Shown: piece after piece, positions 9,072 to 17,729 of the stretch
Layout: the number at the start of each line of letters is the position of its first letter
Position numbering within the stretch: the stretch's first letter is position 1
Origin: CAZNPL01 sp964574815
GTDB lineage: Bacteria > Planctomycetota > Phycisphaerae > UBA1845
Assembly: GCA_964574815.1 (NCBI GenBank)
Contig: CAZNPL010000020.1
Coordinates: forward strand, 1 to 64,000
Length of the DNA: 64,000 nucleotides
Direction of reading: 5' to 3'
Position numbers and translations under genes: made by a program
The notes under the pieces: model-generated
The model's input: only the letters and a program-made list of their open reading frames with translations
The model's database searches: none
Told to the model about the DNA's origin: nothing

Positions 9072-9647
9072 CTACCGGATCCTATTCAAAACGGCCCCGA
9101 AGCCGCCCGCCGTAAGAAGCAGCCTGTCCCCGACGATCCCGAAGCTGGTATTGACCAGATACCCCGGCCTGTTCACGATCAGCGTGTCATCAACCACCCG
9201 GTAGCGCTCGTCGACGATGTCCACGCTGCCGTCCAAGTTGATCGTCGTCGTGATGACCCGACCATAGGGCCGGAACTCGACAAACTTGGATGCATAGGGC
9301 GGAACGTGTACCGTCGACGACAGTTCCACAAGCTGCCACCGCGTCCCGCCCAGCGGCGACACTTCCGTATGTGTATAGCCGTGCTCCTTGCTGCGCTGAC
9401 TGATTTCCTGAACGCGTTGCTTGTCGCGTTCGTTGCCGATGACGTAGCCAATGCCCGTGCCGACCGCCGCACCGATCAGCGTGCGCTCAGTGTCGCGCCC
9501 GATCGCCTGGCCGGCGAGCGCACCAATTCCCCCACCCGCCAAAGCGCCGAACTGCCCCGGCGTCTCGCATCCGGCGCTCGCGACCAAACTCACGATCACA
9601 AGTGCTGAACCCCATGCCCCGCTCTTCACCAAACACTTCCGAGCCAT
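9072..9647 (-). CDS. Glycine-zipper lipoprotein
   Basis: A 191-residue predicted lipoprotein. ATG 9647 leads into a signal peptide ending in the lipobox VASAGC. Residues about 30-65 are a glycine zipper (GALAGGGIGALAGQAIG...IGAAVGTGIGYVIG), as in outer-membrane lipoproteins of the SlyB/Pcp or OmpA-associated type. The remaining ~110 residues are beta-rich and unrecognised. It is divergent from the TlpA-like gene, 134 bp away. Confidence 0.8.
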   Translation of the reverse strand: MARKCLVKSGAWGSALVIVSLVASAGCETPGQFGALAGGGIGALAGQAIGRDTERTLIGAAVGTGIGYVIGNERDKQRVQEISQRSKEHGYTHTEVSPLGGTRWQLVELSSTVHVPPYASKFVEFRPYGRVITTTINLDGSVDIVDERYRVVDDTLIVNRPGYLVNTSFGIVGDRLLLTAGGFGAVLNRIR

Positions 9648-9781
9648 GACGCCAACGTACCGCACCCACGCCACGAATCAAGGCGGTGCCGATCCGTGTC
9701 GCGAAACGCGGAACACTCCGCTCGACACCCAGCAGCGGTTCGATAGAATAGACAAGTGCGGGCCTCCCTGGAGAAATCACC

Positions 9782-11035
9782 ATGAACGCAGCAGTCCTTA
9801 TGCTCACCCTGTGCCTGTCGGCCGCCGGAGGCGACGTCTCGCTCGTGATTGACGGGCGCGCCGTGCACCTCGAGCCGCCGAGCGTCGTCGAATCCCGCGA
9901 CCCCAAGAGCGATGGCGATCCGCGCATCTTCGTCCCGCTCGAAGCCTTCGCGGACGCCCTGGACCTCCAAGCTAAGGTCGTCGTGCCCGACAAGCTCGTC
10001 GTCCTCTGCCACGGGGACTGGTGCCGGCCGATCCAGTTGCAAGCCGAAGACGTACGTGACCTGAAAGGCCACACGGCCGTCGAGATCGGGCGACTGGCAA
10101 GCGCCCTGAAGTACGAGGTCAACGTCGAACGAGGTTCCCAGACCGATGACGAGGGCCGCGTCCTTATAAGGCTGAGCCGCAATGAAACTGACGGCGGCGG
10201 ACAACCGAAAAAGCTGGAGGCCGGGGAAATCCTGCCGGACGTCGTTCTCACCGACCTCAACGGCGAGCCGGTTCACCTCGCCGAGTTCTTCGGACGGCGA
10301 CTGCTCATCTGCACCTGGGCAAGCTGGTGAGCGTGTCGCAATGATCTGCCCGGGTGGCAGAGTATTCACGATCGGCACGGCGGGGACGACTTCACCGTCA
10401 TCGGCGTCGCCGTGGACGTTCAGGGCGTCCGCGCCGCCAAACCCTGGTACAAAAAGCACAAGATCACCTATCCGGCCCTGGTCGATCCGGCCAACGCCCT
10501 GGGCCGCGTACTCGGTTACAAGGCCGTCCCGAACACGTTCTACGTCGACGAGACGGGCGTCTTCCACGGCCGCATTAATAAAGAACAGCTAATCGACAAC
10601 CTTGCCGAGCCGATGCGGGAAAGCGCCGGCGACGTGCGTGAACGCGTCCGACGGGCGCTGCCGGCCACCGCACTCGAAAACATTCAGGCCGAGGCCGAGC
10701 GCAAGCCCGAAGAGTTTGACGTTCAGATGCGTGCGGCCCGCGCTGCCGTCGACGTCGGCAGATACGGGGCTGCCGTCGCGTGTCTCCGCCGTGCCACCCG
10801 CCTCGAACCGGACGCCGTTCAGGCCTGGACCATGCTCGCAACCGCGTACCTCGGCACGGACAACAAGTCCGAAGCCGCCGGCGCCCTGCGCAAAGCGCGC
10901 GAGCTCGAACCCGACAACTGGCTCATCCGCAAACAGATCTGGGCCATCGAGCACCCCGAGCACTTCTACGAGGGCCCGGTCGATTTCGCCTGGCAGCGGC
11001 AGCAGCTCCAGCGGGAGAAGGAGTCCAAGAAGTAA
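9782..11035 (+). CDS. Candidate selenoprotein: TlpA/thioredoxin-like protein with in-frame UGA (Sec183) and TPR tail
   Basis: Read through one in-frame TGA (10328-10330), this is a 417-residue exported protein. Residues about 1-15 are a short signal; about 20-115 resemble a copper-amine-oxidase N-terminal (stalk) domain (DGRAVHLEPPS...RIFVPLEAFADAL). About 150-275 is a redoxin domain (LPDVVLTDLNGEPVHLAEFFG, WASW-U-ACRNDLPGWQ, YKAVPNTFYVDETG), and about 310-365 holds TPR helices. The TGA replaces the first redox Cys and Cys185 follows two positions later, so the site is UxC rather than CxxC. The frame is identical on both sides and domain homology spans the TGA. TGA serves as a normal stop in other genes here. 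A SECIS-like hairpin follows. Likely a periplasmic thiol-disulfide or peroxide enzyme. A nonsense mutation or sequencing error is the alternative. Confidence 0.75.
10328..10361 (+). promoter_or_regulatory. UGA codon plus candidate bacterial SECIS hairpin
   Basis: After TGA (10328-10330), 14 nt lead to a perfect 6-bp stem, TCTGCC (10345-10350) with GGCAGA (10356-10361), closing a five-base loop CGGGT. The loop begins 20 nt after the UGA and has G at its second position. This matches the published bacterial SECIS description (loop 16-37 nt downstream, G among the first two loop bases). Confidence 0.65.
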
Positions 11036-11104
11036 TGACGCAATGACAGCCCGTCCGCGAACCGTTGTTGGGTATCGCTGGCGGCTTGTCCGTATACGTG
11101 TTTT

Positions 11105-11160
11105 GCCAGGGGGCCATGGGCAAGCGGAGGCGCCGACGGCGGCGGAGGTTGCCCGTGCAT
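11105..11160. repeat. Hairpin repeat, family B, copy 2
   Basis: Follows the candidate selenoprotein. TGCCAGGGGGCCATGGGCAA and GTTGCCCGTGC flank a CGGAGGCG...CGGCGGAGG core, matching 2964-3010 and 36555-36613 in order and spacing. Confidence 0.7.
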
Positions 11161-11247
11161 TCCTTCCGTTCGCCCGCGGCGACCCCGCTTCGCATCCGCT
11201 AATCTCTAAGAGACACTCGCAATACGCCTCCGGCCGATCGCGTCGCC

Positions 11248-11661
11248 TCAACTCCAGATGCGGTACATCCCCGGTCGATCGGGCGACCGCTCCCGAAACC
11301 CGTACCGCTCGTAGAACCCGGCAACGCCCTTCGCCGCCATCAACGCCACGAACGCCCCCGGCGAGGCGTTCGCTTCGAGAAAGCGCATGACCGCATCCAT
11401 GATGCGCCGCCCCATGCCTTTCCCCTGATGTTCCGGCAGGACGATGATGTCCTGGACGTAATAGTAAATGCCCCCGTCACCCACGACCCGCCCGCACCCG
11501 ACCACTTCGCCGTCGTACAGCAGGCAGACCGAATAGAGCGCGTTGTCCAGCGCCTTCTGTGTCGCCTGCTCGCTGGCGTTGCCCCACTCCACCACGTCGC
11601 GAAGCCGCCGGTAGTCGCGAACGCTCGGCGGTCGTTCAATCAGCGTGTATTCTCCTGGCAC
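11248..11661 (-). CDS. GNAT-family N-acetyltransferase
   Basis: A 137-residue GNAT enzyme. The acetyl-CoA-binding motif reads VLPEHQGKGMGRRIMDAVM, and the C-terminal GVAGFYERYGFRER is typical of small GNATs close to GNA1/YjcF. GTG 11661 is preferred because AAGGGGAG lies about 5 nt upstream; a TTG at 11727 would add 22 residues. The substrate cannot be told. It lies downstream of the cytochrome lipoprotein gene but is separated from it by a terminator-like hairpin. Confidence 0.82.
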   Translation of the reverse strand: MPGEYTLIERPPSVRDYRRLRDVVEWGNASEQATQKALDNALYSVCLLYDGEVVGCGRVVGDGGIYYYVQDIIVLPEHQGKGMGRRIMDAVMRFLEANASPGAFVALMAAKGVAGFYERYGFRERSPDRPGMYRIWS

Positions 11662-11741
11662 GACAGCTCCCCTTCGCAAAAGCGGGGTACCGCGCCAGAT
11701 GCTACCCTCCCCAACCGCGCCGTCCAATCGCCCCTACCGGC

Positions 11742-11788
11742 AAAACGACGAGGCCGACCCACCCGTTCGCCGGATGGAGTCGGCCTCG
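11742..11788 (-). terminator. Intrinsic terminator of the cytochrome lipoprotein gene
   Basis: On the minus strand, the 10-bp stem CGAGGCCGAC / GTCGGCCTCG (11779-11788 with 11749-11758) is followed by TCGTTTTG. It lies about 135 bp past the stop of the gene at 11923-12480. Confidence 0.65.
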
Positions 11789-11922
11789 CCGATCAAACCA
11801 CCATCGCCCGACCGCCGAGGATCAGCAGCGGTCGCGACAATCAAATATACGACAACACGGCGCCGCCACCCGTTGAGCAACGCCCGCTTCGCCGGCCTGT
11901 GCCGCGCGTACTCGCGCCAACA

Positions 11923-12480
11923 CTACAGGCTCGAGAGCCACGCCTCCATATCGGCGGCATCCTGCTCGGTCACGCCCTCTACGGTCGCGGGGTGCGCGTC
12001 GATCCCGGCCAGGTTCTCGTACAGCAACGTGCAGGTAGACTCCGTGAGGGCCGGACCCAATCCGCCCCCACCCTCGGCGCCGTGACAGGCCGCACAACCG
12101 TTGTCCGCATAGAACGTCTGCCCCGCAGTCACGTCGCCCACCAGCGGCACGCACTCGCCGTCCACGCACTCTTCGCACGTCTCACAGGTCACACCCTCGC
12201 ACGGATCCGCCGGGACGCACTCGCCATCCACGCACGTCTCACCCTCGGGGCACTCGACGCCGGCGCACGGATCTTCAGGCACACACTCGCCGTCCACGCA
12301 CGTCTCGCCCTCAGGGCACTCAACGCCTTCACACGGGTCCACGGGGACGCACACACCCCCGACGCACGTCTCGCCCTCAGGGCATTCCACGCCGGCGCAG
12401 GGATCCCCCGGAAGGAACGGACAGCCCGCAACCCCGATCGCGCATACGCCCAGCAGTACGAACATCGCTTTACGTTGCAT
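11923..12480 (-). CDS. Cysteine-repeat lipoprotein with c-type cytochrome motif
   Basis: A 185-residue predicted lipoprotein. ATG 12480 has AAGGAG 8 nt upstream and opens a signal peptide ending in the lipobox GVAGC. Four tandem ~21-22-residue repeats follow (DPCxGVECPEGETCVDGECV; the fourth is shortened), resembling disulfide-rich repeats of surface proteins. The C-terminal ~70 residues contain a single haem c motif CAACHG at about 129-134, preceded by AGQTFYADNGC as in monohaem cytochromes c of redox chains. I infer an electron carrier tethered on a disulfide-rich stalk. A distal Met is possible in the DMEAWLSSL end. Confidence 0.82.
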   Translation of the reverse strand: MQRKAMFVLLGVCAIGVAGCPFLPGDPCAGVECPEGETCVGGVCVPVDPCEGVECPEGETCVDGECVPEDPCAGVECPEGETCVDGECVPADPCEGVTCETCEECVDGECVPLVGDVTAGQTFYADNGCAACHGAEGGGGLGPALTESTCTLLYENLAGIDAHPATVEGVTEQDAADMEAWLSSL

Positions 12481-12896
12481 GGTAAACACTCCTTTAGCTC
12501 TTCGAAGACATTCCCGACCGGATGGGTGTGACCACCCGGCCACTCGCTTCAGACCGCGCCCAACTACGCCGGCATGCTAGCCGACCCATCCGCCAACGTC
12601 CATAACTATACTTAATCGGGTGGCGGGGACCGATCCGTCCAGCGGGACCGCCGCCGCCGTGCCTGCCGGTGCCTGTCGCCTGACGTGCCGTCTGAGCAAC
12701 CGCACCCGCGGACTACCCGCCCGTGGCAGCCAAGTGCGGAACCCCGCCCGAAGCGTCACGCACCCTGGCGGCAGGGCGTCTGCCATGCCGAGCCGCCGTT
12801 AAACTGGGCAAAGCGAAAGTGGCAAATGACAGCTTGACGGCACCTGAGCGGGCCCCGAAGAATCCATCAGGCCTAGCCGGCTATGGGTGTGATGCA
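12481..12896. other. Divergent intergenic region
   Basis: 416 bp between the minus-strand cytochrome gene and the plus-strand transglutaminase-like gene. The proximal AAGGAG belongs to the cytochrome gene. I see no gene, RNA or clear promoter in the rest. Confidence 0.5.
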
Positions 12897-13847
12897 ATGC
12901 TCTCTGCCTGGGTGCGATTCCAGAATGGTGCGTGGTGGCTGCGCTGGTCGGTCAAGACGATCGTGCTCGGTTTGACCGTCTTTCTCGTCTGTTACCCGTA
13001 TCCCAGCCGCTTCTGGCGACACATCATGCGATGGCAGGCGCCGGAGCAGTTGATCGAACCCGCCGCTCCCGGCCTGGAGCCATGGCTCGACGACCTCCGC
13101 CCGCGGCTCGAGGGCGTCCAGCAGGGCCCCGAAGCGCTTGAGATCGTCGAGCAGTATGTCTACGGGCGCCTTAAGTACGCTTGGGACTGGGAAACCTGGG
13201 GCGTCGCCGACTACCTCCCCACCGTCGAGGAGACCCTCGCCGTGCAACAGGAGGATTGCGACGGCCGGGCCGTGGTGGCCGCCTCGCTGCTTCGCGGTCT
13301 CGGCTATGAGGCCGAGCTCGTGACCGACATGATGCACGTCTGGGTCAAGACCGATTACGGCGAAACGATGTCGCCGGGCCGGATGAAGAAGTTCGTAGAA
13401 ACGGAGCAGGGGCAACTGAACATCGACTGGAGCGCGCTGGCGAACTTGCCGCGTTCATGGGCATTCGGAGTGAGCGTGTTTCCTTTCACACGCGAGTTGA
13501 TCGTGCTCGGCGTCCTGCTCGTGTTATCGCTTCGACCCGGCGTCCGCTGGTGGGTGTACCTGCTCGCCGGCGGCCTGTTGTTTGACGGGTTGATTATCCT
13601 GCGCCTGGCCACATGGCGGTCTGACCTCGCCCAATGGCTCGGCCTGTGCCACCTCGTAGCAGCCTTGGTGTTGCTCTGGACCGCAGGCCGGCGAGTGCGG
13701 CGGGCAAACTCCGGCGGCGCGGGTGCCTTTCTGAGCCGCGACCGGAAGGGAGCGGAGCTTTCTGGGCCGGGATCGCAAGGGAGCGAACCCCTTACCCGCA
13801 CGGGTGCCACTGGTCCGCCTCAGGCGGACCCGCCAGTGCCAATGTAA
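12897..13847 (+). CDS. Transglutaminase-like membrane protein
   Basis: 316 residues. One N-terminal membrane segment (about 21-39) precedes a transglutaminase/bacterial cysteine-protease-like domain. EDCDGRAVVAASLLRGLGY (about 121-139) carries the catalytic Cys and MHVWVKTDYG carries the His. Two or three further hydrophobic segments follow (about 200-265). ATG 12897 gives the normal family start; upstream in-frame codons read as non-coding. The last ~40 residues (LSRDRKGAEL... to the end) are encoded by repeat DNA, including family A copy 2, and are probably not part of the ancestral protein. Function unknown; a membrane-anchored peptidase or protein-modifying role is inferred. Confidence 0.75.
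   Translation: MLSAWVRFQNGAWWLRWSVKTIVLGLTVFLVCYPYPSRFWRHIMRWQAPEQLIEPAAPGLEPWLDDLRPRLEGVQQGPEALEIVEQYVYGRLKYAWDWETWGVADYLPTVEETLAVQQEDCDGRAVVAASLLRGLGYEAELVTDMMHVWVKTDYGETMSPGRMKKFVETEQGQLNIDWSALANLPRSWAFGVSVFPFTRELIVLGVLLVLSLRPGVRWWVYLLAGGLLFDGLIILRLATWRSDLAQWLGLCHLVAALVLLWTAGRRVRRANSGGAGAFLSRDRKGAELSGPGSQGSEPLTRTGATGPPQADPPVPM
13802..13840. repeat. Palindromic interspersed repeat, family A, copy 2
   Basis: Contains TCCGCCTCAGGCGGA, a 6-bp hairpin with TCA loop, inside CACTGGT...CGCCAGTG. It forms the last codons of the transglutaminase-like gene (read as TGPPQADPPV). Confidence 0.75.
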
Positions 13848-13904
13848 CGAGTGCACGGACAACCTTCACCGACGTGGCCGCGCCAAAAGGAGACGGAAGC
13901 CTGC

Positions 13905-15287
13905 ATGCAATCAACACCCGAAGCAAACATCCGCCTTCGCATGGCATACGCTGCCGCGATGCTCCTGAGCGCCCACCCGCCCGTCACTGCCGCACGAGCC
14001 CCCGACAACACAGCCGCTCGCCTCCCCAAGCTCATCGAAACCTACTTCCAAGCACCCAACAACAACGTCCGATCCGCCCTCGCCGGCGACATCGAATCAT
14101 TGGAGGGCATCACGATCGAAGCCGTAGCCGAAGCCGTGCAAAACGTCCAACTCTGGCAGCCGCGAACGCCCGGATTCGAACACTTCGTCCTCGACACGCG
14201 CCGCGGAGTCCCCATGGACGTGCACGTCCACGTCCCCGCCGGCTACGACCCGACCCGGGCCTACCCGCTCCTGCTCGCCTTCCACGGCTCCACCGGCACG
14301 GGCGGCGGCTACATCCACTTTGCCTTACAACTCCTCGAAGACCGCCGAAACGAATACATCGTCGCCGCGCCGACCCGCCTCGAAGGCCCGTTCATCAGCT
14401 CGCAGCCCGACGAAGCCTTCGACCTGCCCGACCTCCTCCGCGAGCTCAAACAGCGCTACCACATCGACACCGACCGCGTCTACGCCAGCGGCTATTCGAG
14501 AGGCGGGCACACCTCCTTTCTCATCGGCCTGCTCTACACAGACGTGATTGCCGCCACCGTCCCCCTCGCCGGCACCTTCGCCACTCAGGTGGGCTACGGC
14601 CTGATGGACGTCATGCTCCCCAACATCCGACACCTCCCGACCCTCGTCGTCTACGGCGAGCTCGATCGCACCGAGCGCGACGGCGAAGAGGGCGGCATCG
14701 CCATCTCCAACCAATACATGGCCCGCGTCGCCCGCCGCCTCGACGTGCCCGTTCAACTCGTCGAATTGGAGGGCGTTGGCCACACAAACGTCAGACCGCC
14801 GCCCGACCGCTTTCACGAAATGCTGCGCCAATCCCGCCCCCACGACATCAAACAGTTCCAGCACTGGTTCCGCCACCTTCCCCAGGGACGGCTCAACTTC
14901 CTGCGCCAGACTCGTTTTCTCGGCATCCCATGGAAGGCCAGGCAACTGCACGTCCGCCTGAAAGACGGCGAGACCTACTCCGAGGCCTTCGACAGAACAA
15001 TCAGACTGAAGCTCGCCTACATCGGAGGGAAAATCGAAGGGCAGTCCATCCACATCGAGACGCGCAAATGCGGCGAGGTCGCGTTACTCCTCAACGGCCA
15101 ACTGATCGACCTGGACCGCGACATCACCGTCAAGCTCAATGGCCGTGAAATCTACAAAGGCCCGGCCAAACGAAGCATCCGAACGCTGTTGGAGGTCGCC
15201 CACGAAGACTGGGACTTCCAGCGCCTCTTCACCACCCGCTTCCGAATCACCCGCAAAGGAACGATCAAACAGACCGGCTTGCGCTGA
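13905..15287 (+). CDS. Secreted alpha/beta-hydrolase (PHB depolymerase/esterase-like)
   Basis: 460 residues with an N-terminal export signal (about 8-28). The alpha/beta-hydrolase core has an oxyanion region LLLAFHGSTG, the nucleophile elbow GYSRGGH (serine in the G-x-S-x-G-type motif), an acid in VVYGELD and a His in EGVGHTN, as in LpqC/feruloyl-esterase-type PHB depolymerases. The C-terminal ~110 residues form a beta domain seen in planctomycete homologues. AAAAGGAGACGG precedes ATG 13905. It starts 57 bp after the transglutaminase-like gene on the same strand. The substrate is unknown; polyester or carbohydrate ester is plausible. Confidence 0.82.
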   Translation: MQSTPEANIRLRMAYAAAMLLSAHPPVTAARAPDNTAARLPKLIETYFQAPNNNVRSALAGDIESLEGITIEAVAEAVQNVQLWQPRTPGFEHFVLDTRRGVPMDVHVHVPAGYDPTRAYPLLLAFHGSTGTGGGYIHFALQLLEDRRNEYIVAAPTRLEGPFISSQPDEAFDLPDLLRELKQRYHIDTDRVYASGYSRGGHTSFLIGLLYTDVIAATVPLAGTFATQVGYGLMDVMLPNIRHLPTLVVYGELDRTERDGEEGGIAISNQYMARVARRLDVPVQLVELEGVGHTNVRPPPDRFHEMLRQSRPHDIKQFQHWFRHLPQGRLNFLRQTRFLGIPWKARQLHVRLKDGETYSEAFDRTIRLKLAYIGGKIEGQSIHIETRKCGEVALLLNGQLIDLDRDITVKLNGREIYKGPAKRSIRTLLEVAHEDWDFQRLFTTRFRITRKGTIKQTGLR

Positions 15288-15843
15288 GCCCCCTTAAGCG
15301 TTCAGCAGGGGCAACAACACGAACGATCCGAGGCACGACCTCTTGGTACAGACATACCTCTCGTAGGGCAACGGAAACTCGAATGGTGTCCCCAGAAATG
15401 GCCAGAAATGGCGAGTTGGCGGGCGTGTCACGTCAGCTCCCGCAGCCAATGGTCATCGCGTGGACACATGGGGCCGCCCGTGAGTACCGCTGTCTTGCTA
15501 GCGTGGAAGGAAGCCGAGTGGATCTGGCGCGAGTCGATTTAAGGCGCGCGCGGTTTCGGGGTCTCAACGAGAAATGGCTGTTTGCCCGCGTCCTTCTCGA
15601 GCCACTCAAGTAGGACCCCCGACCGAGCTACGGACTTCCTCAGGGACGGCGCGGACCGATTCGCCAAGGCCGGTGCCGACGTCTCCGTACGTCCTATCCG
15701 GCTTTTCTCGCGGCAGGCTGGATGGCCCGGCGGAACGAGGCATCCTCTGCCATGTGGCCCACGGTGACGTAACGCCAGAGAACCAGGCAAAAAAGTACCG
15801 GCTTATGCGTGAAATCCCGGAGTCAGACTCCGACATTTCCGGT
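15288..15843. other. Intergenic region with a palindrome
   Basis: About 550 bp with no supported gene. An in-frame extension of the downstream ATPase upstream to 15574 looks non-coding. The only clear structure is the palindrome at 15811-15839. Confidence 0.5.
15811..15839. repeat. Interrupted palindrome upstream of DUF4143 ATPase
   Basis: The arms CGGAGTC / GACTCCG around a single A are extended by GAAAT / ATTTC after a 2-nt mismatch on each side. It ends 4 nt before ATG 15844, so it could be a REP-type repeat or an operator over the ribosome-binding region. Confidence 0.6.
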
Positions 15844-17016
15844 ATGATCCGTTCCATGGTCCCAAGAATGCGACACCTGAACGACGTCCGGCGCCTGCTC
15901 CGGCAGTTCCCCATTGTAGCCATTCTGGGGGCCCGGCAGGTGGGGAAGACCACCCTGGCCCTGGAAATCCTCAGGCGGACCAAGCCGCCGGGCGAACGGT
16001 TCGACCTGGAGGATCCGGCCGATCTGGCTCGCCTTTCTGACCCCAAACTGGCCCTGGCCGATCTCAAGGGACTCGTGGTCATCGACGAGATTCAGCGCCG
16101 ACCGGACATCTTCCCGGTCTTGCGGGTGCTCGCCGACCGCCGACCGCGGCGGGTACGCTTCCTCGTCCTGGGCAGCGCATCGCCGGAGCTGCTTCGCCAA
16201 TCGTCCGAAACGCTGGCGGGCCGAATCGCGTTCCATACACTCGGTGGGTTTACACTGGATGAGGTCGGGGTCGATCAACTCGATCGCTTGTGGCTGCGGG
16301 GCGGGTTTCCGTTGTCGTTTCTGGCCCGAACGCATGAGGCGAGCTTCACCTGGCGACAGAGCTTCATCCGTACGTTCCTCGAGCGGGACCTGCCGCAGCT
16401 TGGCGTGCGTGTACCGGCCGCGACGCTGTCAAGGTTCTGGTCGATGCTGGCTCATTATCACGGCCAAGTGTGGAACGGCGCCGAGCTCGCCCGCTCGTTC
16501 GGCGTAAGCGACAAGACCGTGCGACACTACCTGGACACACTCCACGCCGCGCAGGTAGCAAACGTCCTACAACCATGGCATGAGAATGTCCGCAAGCGGC
16601 AGGTCAAGTCGCCGAAAGTCTACGTGCGGGATTCGGGCCTCCTGCACGGACTGCTCGGGATCCGGGAGCGCCGCGATCTCGAACGGCATCCGAAAGTCGG
16701 CGCGTCCTGGGAAGGCTATCTGCTGCAACAGGTGGCGGCGCACGTCGGCGCTGGCCCCGAGGAGTGCTTCTTCTGGGCGACACATTCCGGCGCGGAGCTC
16801 GATCTGCTTTGCGTCCGTGGCCGCCGCCGCTGGGGATTCGAGTTCAAACGCACGTCGTCGCCCAAGCCCACGAGCTCGTTGCATACGGCCATCGAAACGC
16901 TTGGACTCCAAAAGGCCTTCTTGGTGCACGCTGGTGACAAGACGTTTCCGCTGCACAAGCGGGTGACCGCGGTGGCCGCTGCCCGTCTGCTTGAAGATAT
17001 CGGCCAAGACGGTTAG
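15844..17016 (+). CDS. AAA ATPase, AAA_14/DUF4143 family
   Basis: About 390 residues. The P-loop GARQVGKTTL is near residue 27 and Walker B reads LVVIDEIQRRPDIF. The C-terminal DUF4143 part includes a winged-helix-like segment (SFGVSDKTVRHYLDTL) and a PD-(D/E)xK-like nuclease pattern (GAELDLLCVRGRRRWGFEFK). These orphan ATPases are widespread and often mobile or toxin-linked, but their role is unsettled. ATG 15844 is chosen by homology; ATG 15856 and 15868 are close alternatives. No neighbour suggests a partner. Confidence 0.85.
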   Translation: MIRSMVPRMRHLNDVRRLLRQFPIVAILGARQVGKTTLALEILRRTKPPGERFDLEDPADLARLSDPKLALADLKGLVVIDEIQRRPDIFPVLRVLADRRPRRVRFLVLGSASPELLRQSSETLAGRIAFHTLGGFTLDEVGVDQLDRLWLRGGFPLSFLARTHEASFTWRQSFIRTFLERDLPQLGVRVPAATLSRFWSMLAHYHGQVWNGAELARSFGVSDKTVRHYLDTLHAAQVANVLQPWHENVRKRQVKSPKVYVRDSGLLHGLLGIRERRDLERHPKVGASWEGYLLQQVAAHVGAGPEECFFWATHSGAELDLLCVRGRRRWGFEFKRTSSPKPTSSLHTAIETLGLQKAFLVHAGDKTFPLHKRVTAVAAARLLEDIGQDG

Positions 17017-17729
17017 AGAAGGGGGTAGATGCAATCACGGTGCGACTGACCCCCTCAGTGACCCCCTCCCTTGGCCCTGTGAGCCGCGAGAGCAGTATGA
17101 TGCCAAAGCGACCTGGAACGGTGCGTGGCGGCATTTGTGAAGGGCCAAGATGCGGTGCCTGCCGGGTCTTTTTGCCGGACTTCTTCGAGTTCGCGAAGCC
17201 TCGGGCACGCGGCAGAATGCCGTTACCGGTGATAATGCGGTTTTGCGTCGCTTGCAGCTACGGGCATCGCCGCGCATTCGAGCACAAAAGCCCGTGACTC
17301 TGCACCCAGGTGCCGGAGCGGGCTTCACCCCCGCGGTGTCCACTGCACTAAGGTCCCTAGCCTCTATCCTGAGTTTCAGAGAATGCCGCCACTCGCCGCT
17401 ATCTGGTTTCGAGAGATTGTGCTCGATGCGGAGTTCGAAAAACGCGGGCGCCAACGGTCGTAGTGCAGGGGAATGCCCTGATCATGCCGTGGCAGCAAGC
17501 TCGGTGCCGGTGACTGCACACAGTACCGGCCGATTCACGCACACAGTCCTCCGCTCTGTATCGCGTGCAGACTGGCCTACATGTCGCGTGCGCAAAAACA
17601 TGATCGGGCGAAATAAAATAACTTCCTGACTTGAATTGGCTGTCCGGGCTGTGTACGCTCACCACCTGCACGGGCCAATGGGGAGCGCGGCGGCAGGTTG
17701 GGCGCGGTGCGGTGTTGGCGCGGGGATTT
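17017..17729. other. Long intergenic region, no gene supported
   Basis: About 710 bp between the ATPase and the converging secreted EF-hand gene. It begins with a short direct repeat TGACCCCCTC at about 17046-17067. Open frames here lack family signatures and look like shadows. Nothing else was recognised. Confidence 0.5.

Noticed and set aside
9782..10330. Short TlpA-like protein ending at TGA, followed by a separate gene at 10412
   Set aside because: The two frames are the same, and the redoxin domain is cut in its active site. Reading through the TGA gives one complete protein, so two genes is the poorer model.
13634..15148. Long plus-strand frame rich in Arg, Pro and His
   Set aside because: Shadow of the esterase gene in another frame; no family signature.
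17150..17629. 159-codon frame in the intergenic region after the ATPase
   Set aside because: No Shine-Dalgarno, no domain and irregular composition; not supported as a gene.
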